Assembly (NCBI GenBank): GCA_026545225.1
Contig: CM048846.1
Span: 57,788,270-57,852,269, forward strand
Reading direction: 5' to 3'
DNA from: Cornus controversa
Taxonomy: Eukaryota > Streptophyta > Magnoliopsida > Cornales > Cornaceae
Length of the DNA: 64,000 nucleotides
Part shown: positions 55,391 to 64,000 of the stretch, piece by piece
Position numbering within the stretch: position 1 is the first letter of the stretch
Layout: every line of letters starts with the position of its first letter
Notes under the pieces: generated by a model
The model's input: the letters and a program-made list of their open reading frames with translations, nothing else
The model's database searches: none
Told to the model about the DNA's origin: nothing
Made by a program: the position numbers and the translations under genes

Positions 55391-56848
55391 ACTTTGTTCA
55401 CACTCATAGTATAACCGACTCTAGTGAGTAAAGTGGTTAAGAAGCAGAAACACGACAATGAGTTAGAGAGCATTCGCACTCGGATTACGGGTGGCAAAGT
55501 AGTTGAGGATTGGGTTGTGCATTCAGACGGAGGTCTGAGGTTCAGAGGCAGAATGGTTGTTCCATTGGCTTGTAGGGATGAGGTTATGAGGGAGTTTCAT
55601 AATTCTAGACTTGCAGTGCATCCCGGTGGTACCAAGATGTACCATAATCTTAGTAGGCAGTATTGGTGGAAGGGCATGAAAAAAGACGTCGCACGATTTG
55701 TGGCGAGGTGCCTCACTTGTCAACAAGTAAAGGTCGAGTATCAGAGGCCGACAGGTTTATTCCAACCATTACCGGTAGCTATATGGAAGTGGGAGCACAT
55801 CACTATGGATTTTGTGACGGGGTTACCTAGGACGAGGAAGAGTCATGACGCAGTTTGGGTCATTGTGGATAGATTGACCAAGGTGGCTCACTTCCTTCCA
55901 ATCCAAGTGACTGACGATGTGGATACTCTTAGTCAGTTGTACATTGATCAAATTTTGAGACTGAACAGAGTGCCAGTTTCCATTGTGTCTGACAGGGATC
56001 CGAGATTCACGTCATAATTTTGGCAGAGTTTTTAGGCTGCACTTGATACGGACCTCCATTTCAGTACGGCTTTCCATCTTCAGACAGATGGTTAGTTAGA
56101 GCATACCATTCAGATTTTGGAGGATATGCTTAGAGCATGTGCACTTGATTTTCAAAGCAGTTGGGAGGATCACCTTCCATTAGTGGAGTTAGCAAACAAT
56201 AATAGCTACCAAGCTAGTATTGAGATGGCTCCATTTGAGGCTTTGTATGGGAGACCTTACAGGTCATCGATTTATTGGACAGAGGTCGGTGAGATAGCGG
56301 CATTGGGGTCAAATATAGTCAGAGAGACTACAAAAAAGATCAAGATCATACGACAGCATTTGCTTACGGTTCAGAATCGTCAAAAAAGCTATGCCAACAG
56401 AAGGCGGAGGCCTTTAGCATTTGAGGTTTGGGACCATGTCTTCTTAAAGGTCTCGCCACGATGGGATTTGATGAGGTTTGGGCGTAGCGGGAAGCTAGCC
56501 CTACCATTTATCAGTCCATTCTAGATATTGGATCATGTGGGTGAGGTTGCATACTGCTTGGCATTGCCACCATAATTGTCAAGTGTGCACAATACCTTCC
56601 ATGTTTCGATGTTGAGAAAGTATGAACCAGATCCTTCACATATGTTAGATTGGACAGATCTTGAGGTGGACGAGGACATGTCTTACAAGGAGAAACCGGT
56701 ACAGGTTTTGGATACTAGGGAGCAAGTGCTTCGGGGCAAGACCATTCCTTTGGTTAAAGTCCTTTGGAGACATCACGGAGTCGAAGAGGCTTCGTGGGAG
56801 CGAGAACATGAAGTCCACTCAAAGTATCCCGAGTTGTTCACTACTTGA
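55391..56848 (+). pseudogene. Chromovirus A integrase and chromodomain
   Basis: HHCC finger HPGGTKMYHNLSRQYWW to CLTCQQVK (55618-55735); core ITMDFVTGLPRTRKSHDAVW, VSIVSDRDPRFTS (55800-56015), catalytic Glu region near 56080-56130 damaged by stops (56016 and 56095); then SSWEDHLPLVELANNNSYQA and APFEALYGRPYRSSIYW (56117-56290). The C-terminal part has HNTFHVSMLRKYEPDPSHML and a chromodomain-like VLDTREQVLRGKTIPLVKVL, EASWEREHEV (56576-56848), which in this clade is thought to guide insertion to modified chromatin. Confidence 0.92.
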
Positions 56849-56894
56849 GGTATATTTCTAATTTTGGGACAAAATTCCTTTAAGGAGGGGAGGT

Positions 56895-58415
56895 TGTAAC
56901 GACCGGGACCAAATTTGGCCAGTTTTGCATTTTTCGCATAACAATTGCCATAAATGTATTTTGAGTGGTGTTTAACGTGTTTTGAGTACAGGGAACATGT
57001 TTGGGAAGTGTTTTAAGGATTTTTGAAAGTTTTCAAAGGATTTGAAAATGTTTGACTTTTTGGTCAAACTAGGGCCCAAGATGCGACTTAAGTGGGTCCG
57101 GGAATCTGAAAATTTTTCAGAAATATTTATTTTTGGGAATGGCTTAGATAAAATTTTTAGATAGTAGAGGAAATCATTTTGAAGCCGTAGGAGTTTTTGA
57201 AATCGAAAATAGAGTCCGAGAAGGTGCGTTAAGTGGCCTGGGGGTATTTTGGTCTTTTTGTGACCTAGGGACCTTAAAAGGTTAAACCTGCAGAGATATT
57301 TCATATCTCACGCCTCTTTCTCTCTCTAAAACTCTCCATCTTCATTGCTCTCCCTTCTCTTTACATTCCGTACCCGTTCGGCTTGGATTCAAGACTCGCC
57401 AAAGAAGAAAAATACGTAAAGGACGGCTAGGGCTTAGGTTTGAACCAAGCATCTTCACAAATTGGCAAGGTTGACATTGCCGAAATTTTGAGAAGTGCTT
57501 GAAAAGCATTCATTTTCGAGGTAAGGGTGTTCTTTCTCATTTTCTTATTGATTCTAGGGTTTCAGGTGAAGTGGTGAGAGTTAAAGGTGTGTATTGTATG
57601 TTTTAGAGTGGTGAGAGGATTGGGATATGAGTGATTTATACTCTCTTTAGTCCGATGACAGATGGGACTTGAATGTCCAAGTGAAACTCTTATAATATTT
57701 TGATACATTTTGGATATTGTATATTCTGTGGCTATCCATGCCGGCTTGTGGTATGAGATCTTTCTCTTTGAGTCGTGGTTATATTTTGGACAAATGTAAC
57801 TTATGTATATGCTTGGACTATGAGCTTGTTAGATATGATAAGACAATTGATTCGTTCATGTAATGCTTGTTAAGAGCATCTAGTTTCATTTGATGGACTA
57901 AAATAGTTGTTGGATAGTTTTAATTTTGGATAAAATGTCTCTATGAAGGAGAATGACCGATATTAGTGTATGATTTGGGTATGAGCATGATATGAGACTT
58001 ATGAATGATGTAAACTCTTTCTTGTATGATTTGGCGGTTGTTGGAATGGTTTATGTTAGTAGAAATAGTCTAGAAGGTTAAAAATGACCATTTGCAAAGT
58101 TTCAGCTTCTGGGCAGTTCGATGCATCGAAGCATCCAGTTCGATGCATCGGAGTCCCCAGTTCGATGCATCAAAAAACTTGCAGCATTTTGGAAATACAA
58201 AAGTCCCGAGAGCTATTTTTGGACGATACATGTTCGATGCATCAAAGCTCCATTGCATCGAAGTGATGACTTCAATGTATCGAAGTCACTTTTTATAGCA
58301 TACCTTGAAAATTGCCCTAAATTTCAAATGAGCACAACTTCTTCTTTTTAAATCAGAATTAAGTGTGATTTTTTTTAAATCAATTAGTTTTGGACCCTCT
58401 TTTTAATGGGCTAAT
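56895..58415 (+). repeat. 3' LTR of chromovirus A (incomplete)
   Basis: Starts TGTAACGACCGGGACC; the likely transcript start region is CT-rich at 57300-57360; a donor-like CGAG|GTAAGG is at 57521; a cluster of TTCGATGCATCGAA words is at 58117-58284. Compared with the LTR of the next element it lacks about the last 0.8 kb. Confidence 0.75.
58117..58284. repeat. Cluster of TTCGATGCATCGAA words (six)
   Basis: One perfect 14-bp palindrome at 58117-58130 and near-perfect forms at 58139, 58161, 58233, 58252 (shortened) and 58271. Most changes are CG to TG or CA. Confidence 0.92.
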
Positions 58416-60710
58416 TATAACACTCAAATTCCTCATGCACAGGAAGTTAGGTTTCGGATGCTTAGCGATTTATGGACGTGAACTGGGCGAAACATCTATT
58501 ATTCACCCTCGGTTCCCGAGAGTTAGGAATTGGGGTGTGAGAGTCTGGGATATTTTATTTTTTAGATCTCATTCTCTCTTTAGCTCACCAACTTCATCTC
58601 TCTCCCTTCTCTCTAGATTTTGGAGCACTTAGGGTATGATTTAGAAATTTCCGAAGGAGGGAAATGCATACGGGACATCAAGGGCATCGGTTTGAACTGA
58701 TCAAAGTTTCATTTTCGTGAAGTTAAAAAGGTTAGGATTTTCAAAGTTGGATTCCAAGCTTGATATTTGAGGTAGGGGTGTCTTCTCCTCCCTTTCATCA
58801 ATTCTTAGGGTTTTGTGGTATATGGATGTGCTAGTAGGAGTTAGAGGGATAAAATGTCATGAACTTGATTTTTTTTTATATATATATATGCGGGTTTAGA
58901 GTGTTCTTCATGTGATATATATGATATATGTGAAGTATATTAGTCTATGAATGTTATATGTGAGTTTGTGCCACCTATATGTGAAATATATGGTGTATGT
59001 TACTTGTATGAGTGTTATACATGAAAGATTGTGTACTTGTCATTCTAGTTATAACTTAATGATGTTTTTCACATGTCACAACCATTAGTTGAGAAGTATG
59101 AGATTCATTAGGCTTACCTTGAACCATTACTTGAATTATGTGATCTTGAATGTCATATGTTAAAAAAATGCATCAAATGAGTGATTTTCTAAGTTAATGT
59201 ATTTGATGATTGTTGTGGGTGAAAATACATGCAATGTGATGCATATGTTGAGATTGCCTAGCATAGGTTGTTCTTGGTGGAAAGTGGGATGGTTGTCGGA
59301 AATATAATGAGTATTAAGGAAGTTGGACTATGAAAATGGATGCACACAGAAGGTGTGATGAGCAAATGTTTCCAATTGGTGGAAAATAGACTCCTCTCCT
59401 TCAATTGGTAGTTTTCAATTGATGAGGAATCGTAGTGACAATCTTGAGGTTAACGGGTGTCAACATGTGATAATCTTAGTGGTTGTGGAAATCTGGAACT
59501 ATGAGGTTGAAAGGTTCTGTCGTGATACTCTAGAATTTGCAAGGTTAAGTAGTTGAGTTAGTGGATAAGTTTGGTTCTTAAACGATGGATTCATGTATAG
59601 GATTTGGTTGTGAATTTAAGACATGTGTTAAGTGGTTTTTAGTTATGCGTGGTTACATTTATACTTATTTTTTGTTATATTGTTGCCTTATTGATAACAT
59701 GAGTATTGAATATGCCACACAACGTAGGGATGATATGAGGCATATCTTGTAGGTCGACGTCGAGTTGATGCTTAGGTGGGTTTGGTCATCTCTACTGAGC
59801 CCCTGTGGTGTTCACCCTTTTCTCCCCAAACATTTTCACAGGTAAGGTACTAAGGATGAAAGAGGACTTGATGAGTCAAACTGAGATCATATGAGCACTT
59901 TGTGACATTTTGAGGATAGTTTAGTTTTGTGTTTGTGGACTATGTTTGGTTATCTATGCCGGCTTGTGGCATGTGGACTAAGTAGAAAACATTTTATTTA
60001 CATTTGATTCATGTTGGTACACTTTATTTTCAAAAGTAATGATCATATATGGATCATATATGACCTTTGGGGTATGGAAGGATAAATGCTAGTTTTAATT
60101 CCATTATGTATAAAATCTTGGATATGAATGCTTGGGGTGTGATTGATCATGAGTATGATTTAATGCTTGTGAATAATGTAGGTTCCTTTCTTGCATGATT
60201 TTAGAGTTGTATGAAATTAATAATAGTAGGAGGGACTTAGAATGCCAAAAATGGCCAATTGCATAGTAACAGGATTTAGGCACTTCGATGCATCGAAATG
60301 CCCATTTCGATGCATCAAAATTCCCACTTCAATGCATCGAAAAACCTGCAGGATTTTGAGAAATCAAAAGTCCCGAGAGTGGTTTTTGAGCGATACTTGT
60401 GAGATGCATTGAAATCACTATTCACAGCATACGCCAAAATTTGCCCAAACTCAATCGAACATAACTTCTTCATTTTTAATCAAAATTGAGTGTGGTTTTA
60501 TTTTTAAATTGAGTATTTTTTTGAATCCTCTATCCAATGATGAGGGTTTTAGTTTCAAGTTCTAGTCACATGAGGAGTTGAGTTATGGAATTAAGGGGTT
60601 ATGTAAGTGTGGCTTGATGTGGGGCTCATGAGAGTGATGAGAGTTCATTAGGGATTAATGTATGAGTTCACCTTCAGTTTTTGGAGAATGAAAATCAGGG
60701 CATGACAGCA
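58416..60710 (+). repeat. 5' LTR of chromovirus B (about 2.3 kb)
   Basis: Ends ...GGGCATGACAGCA right before a perfect PBS at 60711. It starts at about 58416 (ataacactcaaattcc) by comparison of layout with the 2.3-kb LTR at 46916-49235. A CT-rich leader (58565-58620), a donor-like GAG|GTAGGG (58772) and three TTCGATGCATCGAA-type words (60284-60341) are present, with spacer text shared with chromovirus A (tcccgagag and following). Confidence 0.65.
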
Positions 60711-60926
60711 TGGTATCAGAGCGTGATATCAAAGAGTGATTGTGGTTAGGGTACGGATGATAAACGCGAGACACCCTTGGTTTTCAGATAACAAAAATCA
60801 GAGTGTCACAACATGGTATCAGAGCTTTAGGTTGGAATACCTAGGGACAATGGAGAATGGTCATATCCCGTGTAAGATTGAGAGGGTTAGGTCTAGTATC
60901 TGATACCAACAACTTGGTATCAAAGT
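60711..60926 (+). promoter_or_regulatory. Primer-binding site, present three times
   Basis: TGGTATCAGAGC (tRNA-iMet type) is perfect at 60711-60722 and 60814-60825, and decayed (TGGTATCAAAGT) at 60915-60926. The end of the LTR (aaaatcaggg catgacagca) is also echoed before the second copy. Confidence 0.85.
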
Positions 60927-61298
60927 ACTAGGTTGGAATACTTAGGAACGACGGGAAAGGGTTGAACCACAGTATGATGTTTGAAAGGATTTGAGGATAG
61001 GAGTGTTAGGTTCAAAAACTTAAGGACGAAGGGCGAGGTCCAATCACGTGTTGGATTGGAATTTTGTATTGACATAGGGCTTGTCAGAGCCATAGGTTTG
61101 ATTATCTTAGACAAATGGTGAGAATTTGAATGTGTGTTTAGTTGAGGTTAAAAACTTTGACTTGAGATTTGTATTTGATATACAACTTGTGTAGTGTCAT
61201 ATGGAATATGATTTGATGCTTACATGTTTAGAATAAATGTACGATTTTGGATAATTTGGCTTGAGATTTAAGTGTCTTCTTGTTGTTCATACAGTAAG

Positions 61299-62075
61299 AT
61301 GCTACCACGAAGAGTTCGTGAAAGGGCAGATATAATCCCTATAAATGGAGGACAAGTTATGTGTGATATGGTTATGACCATGCGGCAAATTGCTAGGGAA
61401 GCACAAGAGGAGACTCAGGCTCGACCTAGAGCAGCTCCTAATAGGATGATGTTAACATTGGGGCGTGTTAGGAAACATAATCCACCATCGTACGTCGGAG
61501 GGTTTGACCCTATGGTGGCTAAGAATTGGATATATGAGATAGTCGAACTCTGTATCGCACTTGAGGTAGAGGAGAACTTGAAGGTGAAAGTGGCCGCCCA
61601 TTATCTTAAGAGTGAGGCCAAATGTTGGTGGAAATTCATTGGGAACGATAATGATATTGAAGTAATGAACTGGAATATGTTTGAAGCGTTATTCTTCGAG
61701 AAGTATTTCCCAATAACGGTGAAGGATAGCTTGAGGCAAAAGTTTTATGATTTGCTTCAGGGGAATATGATAGTTATGGAGTACGAGACCAAGTTCATAT
61801 CATTGGCTCGTTTTGCACAAGAGGTGATCCCTATTGAGGAACTTAAGGTGAAGAAGTTTGTGAGAGGTCTCCGAACCTCCATAAGGGATAACATTGCAAT
61901 TTTGGGCTTGATAGTCTATACTACAATGGTGAAAATATCACTAATGGCAAAAGAGCTTGGTATGACAATCAGAGGGTACAGAATGAGGAAAGGCATAATT
62001 CTTCTAAGAGTCGGCCAAAGAAGAAACAGAAAAGAGGTCCTTATCGATCTGTGGGATCAGTGGAATAGTAGATGA
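61299..62075 (+). CDS. Chromovirus B gag (capsid)
   Basis: I take the ATG at 61299 (MLPRRVRERADIIP) as the start because it directly follows an acceptor-like TTCATACAGTAAG; the frame is open from 61272, nine codons upstream. About 258 residues: HNPPSYVGGFDPMVAKNWIY, LKVKVAAHYLKSEAKCWWKF and LFFEKYFPITVKDSLRQKFY are standard for the Retrotrans_gag domain. The frame is intact until after KISLMAKELG, then the C-terminal linker drifts, and stop at 62073. The zinc-finger part follows in another frame. Confidence 0.85.
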   Translation: MLPRRVRERADIIPINGGQVMCDMVMTMRQIAREAQEETQARPRAAPNRMMLTLGRVRKHNPPSYVGGFDPMVAKNWIYEIVELCIALEVEENLKVKVAAHYLKSEAKCWWKFIGNDNDIEVMNWNMFEALFFEKYFPITVKDSLRQKFYDLLQGNMIVMEYETKFISLARFAQEVIPIEELKVKKFVRGLRTSIRDNIAILGLIVYTTMVKISLMAKELGMTIRGYRMRKGIILLRVGQRRNRKEVLIDLWDQWNSR

Positions 62076-62263
62076 CACATTCAGTGCCTACGACTTTCGT
62101 GTCAGTACGGTCGATCGGGTCAAGGAGAATGTGTCATCATTGTCAGCACCCGGGTCGCTATAAGTCTAAGTGTCATAACATATGTTTGGCACCAACAGAC
62201 GAGCAGGTTTGTTACCGCTGTCATCAGACTAGTTATATGAAAGTGAATTATCTGCAAGGATAG
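62072..62263 (+). pseudogene. Chromovirus B gag zinc-finger segment
   Basis: CHHCQHPGRYKSKCH (62127-62175) and CYRCHQTSYMKVN (62213-62250) look like two altered CCHC knuckles (the first has R-Y where His is usual). It is frame-shifted against the capsid part. Confidence 0.75.
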
Positions 62264-63255
62264 GGCGTTCAGAGGGGGACAAAGTTTCTCAATGGCACCA
62301 ATCAGTTTTTGGCAAGTCAGCTCGACTTAGTGGCAATGCTACCACCCCGCTAGTGCAATCTGCTCAAGTTTTATGAGTAAGTATGAGGAACCTTCCTAGT
62401 GGTTTAGGACAACAGTCCAGGTATCAGAGGACTGGTCCACAGTGATTGAGGTATATCAGTGATCTCTAGTTTATGAGTTATAACAATGATTTATGCAAGT
62501 ATGTTAAGTTGCATGTCATAAGTTTGCGTTGCGTGAGTTATGTTATGAGATTGATAGAGCATTATGAGTAGTATATATTTGAAAAGTATGCTTTTGGTTT
62601 AAGCATAATCGTTGTAACATGTCTTGTACCTAGAATGTTTTCATGTACATTTCATGTCTGATTTCAGTATCCTAGTTTTGAGGATTTAATAAGTTAAACA
62701 GAGGTTTGAAATAGGTCGATTCACGAGATTAGAGATGTACGAGTTATACTAGACTCAGGTTTTGTGAGCCTAGAGCTAGTGGGGAAGGGTTGAGATATTT
62801 TGATGCTTTCCATATAGAGATTTTTTAGAATATATTAGAGTTAGATATATTAGTCTTTGTATATGTTAGGGACTTAATATATGTAGTCCATTAGCTTTGT
62901 GCTAGAATGGACAGTTGGGATCGAGAGTAAGAGGGATAAGAAAGGCATGTTATCGGGGTTAGACTAGTAAGAAGAAATGGCCTGGCCAGCCATTTCTCTT
63001 TGATTAGTACTTATCTTACAATGTGTTAGATCCAAGTAATTATGAAATTTATTTGATGGGTATTAGCGAGTAAGGAAATGAAATCCTAATTTTGTGAGTA
63101 TAACAAGTTTTACTCATAAATGGATACATGAATGAGATTGTGATGACAAGAGTAGGTTAGTTTAAACCGCTCTTGAGGTTATGAGTTCTAGTACACGATA
63201 GAGTACTTGAGGGGACATGTGAGATTCTTGAAAGGTGACAGAGTTTGGGATGATC
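62264..63255 (+). other. Chromovirus B interior without an open frame
   Basis: Protease and RT should follow gag here, but I find no clear pol motif. A decayed stretch near 62735-62780 could hold a protease-like LDSGF, with low confidence. Sequence then passes into a tandem array. Confidence 0.5.
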
Positions 63256-63259
63256 ATGG

Positions 63260-64000
63260 TGGTGCTGTCATTAGACGTAGTTTTGTCTACTGACATATCA
63301 GTTGGAAGATCGGTCTCATATGGATGCAATTTTGTCTATTGACCCATCCATTGTTGAGACCCTTGTCATTTAGGCGCAATTTTGTTTATTAACAAGGTGG
63401 TGGTGATTCTGGACGCAATTTTGTCCATTGCCACAGCCATTGTGGTGTTATCGCTTAGATGTAGTTTTGTCTATTGACACATCAATAAAGATTCTTGTCA
63501 TTTAGGCACAGTTTTGTCTATTGACAAGGTAGTGGTGACTCTAGGCACAATTTTATCCATTGTCCCATTTGAATGGTGTTGTTAATTAGACGCAGATTTT
63601 TCTATTGACACATCAATTCAGGATCGGAGTCGTATGGACACAGTTTTGTCTATCGACCCAATCATTGTCATTTAGACATAATTTTGTCCATTGACACGAG
63701 TGATGGTGACCCTGGATGCAGTTCTGTCCATTGTCATATTTGTGACGGTGTTGTCAATTAGATGCAGTTTTGTCTATTGGCACACCAATTGAGGATCGGA
63801 TTCATATGGACACAGTTTTGTTTATCGACCTAATCATTGTCATTTAGGCACAGTTTTGTCTATTGACACGGGTTATGGTGACCCTGGATACAGTTTTGTC
63901 CATTGTCATATTTGTGGCGGTGTTGTCAATTAGACAGAATTTTGTTTATTGGCACACCAATTGAGGATCAGAGTCGTATGGATGCAGTTTTGTCTATCAA
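63260..64000. repeat. Higher-order tandem array: 17 monomers of 38-50 bp, 172-bp super-repeat, open at window end
   Basis: Monomers share ggaygcagttttgtcyattg and begin at 63273, 63322, 63372, 63411, 63457, 63504, 63543, 63588, 63636, 63674, 63714, 63760, 63808, 63846, 63886, 63932 and 63980. In the last part the same monomer type returns every 172 bp (63588/63760/63932; 63636/63808/63980; 63674/63846; 63714/63886), with steps 48, 38, 40 and 46. One monomer is missing between 63457 and 63504. Confidence 0.93.

Larger units (their letters stand above)
53506..58415 (+). mobile_element. Tekay-like chromovirus A: LTR remnant, pol, 3' LTR (truncated)
   Basis: Begins TGTAATGTCTTGAG, an LTR-like start, for only about 225 bp, then passes at about 53731 straight into the end of a protease (FDAILGMDWLSTF). 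RT, RNase H, integrase and chromodomain follow to 56848. A purine tract (AAGGAGGGGAGG, about 56881-56892) precedes the 3' LTR at 56895 (TGTAACGACCGGGACC). That LTR is about 1.5 kb here and is cut near 58415 by the next element. The left LTR remnant is not close in sequence to the right LTR, so they may be from different elements. Confidence 0.8.

Noticed and set aside
58084..58351. Three overlapping + strand frames with FDAS/RCIK/MHRS repeats
   Set aside because: These are the three translations of the TTCGATGCATCGAA cluster in an LTR, not genes.
63260..64000. A repeat protein encoded by the array
   Set aside because: Monomer lengths (38, 40, 46, 48) are not multiples of three and every frame has stops; the repeat is at DNA level.
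1..64000. tRNA, rRNA, riboswitch or bacterial-type operon
   Set aside because: None of the expected sequence blocks were seen; the tRNA-like strings are only primer-binding sites complementary to tRNA 3' ends.

Overview
This is a nuclear window from a flowering plant with a large, repeat-rich genome. The evidence is one spliced gene of the plant-type MACPF (membrane attack complex/perforin) family on the + strand, GT-AG introns, and all the main plant retrotransposon groups (Ty1/copia, Ty3/gypsy of Athila-, Tat/Ogre- and Tekay-like types, RTE and L1 LINEs), plus hAT-like and Tourist-like DNA elements. I cannot name the species. No rRNA, tRNA, bacterial or organellar gene was seen.

Bases 1-29356 are the MACPF gene. 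Seven coding exons are visible (1-117, 609-847, 2811-2970, 14553-14621, 15121-15307, 27560-27726, 28673-29356). They join in frame to 540 residues and a stop; only the N-terminal part lies before the window. All six introns have GT-AG borders and no exon is broken. Introns 3 and 5 are about 11.6 and 12.3 kb because transposons have filled them: intron 3 has a copia fragment, a gypsy element inside a copia-type LTR, a 398-bp tandem duplication, an RTE LINE and a copia-type solo LTR; intron 5 has a hAT-like element inside a gypsy element inside a copia-type LTR, a third copia-type LTR, a cluster of small TRIM-like LTR elements and an L1 3' fragment with an 11-bp target duplication.

Bases 29357-33230 are intergenic: an unclassified stretch, a degenerate Tat-like fragment and a Tourist-like MITE. 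From about 33.2 to 53.5 kb I read one - strand copia element split into three pieces. Its protease region holds a 7.4-kb Athila-like element with gag but no pol (TSD aacat). Its gag holds a solo LTR of about 4.5 kb of Tat/Ogre type (43857-53205), which itself contains a + strand Tekay-like chromovirus (44404-49235). From 53506 to the end are two more Tekay-like elements: a decayed pol with RT, RNase H, integrase and chromodomain, then a 5' LTR, PBS and gag that run into a tandem array at the window end.

The most unusual signal is shared by unrelated elements. At least eight LTR-retrotransposon copies carry a cluster of short palindromic or inverted words, usually with CpG, and each family has its own word (AGACGTCT, AGTCGACT, TTCGATGCATCGAA, CGATCGAT between G and C runs, and others). 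In three copia-type LTRs the cluster lies just upstream of a TATA box. Other candidates are a 172-bp higher-order repeat at the right end, a series of hairpin-forming minisatellites inside the Tat-type solo LTR, a triplicated primer-binding site, and a possible 5'-UTR intron in the Tekay-like elements.
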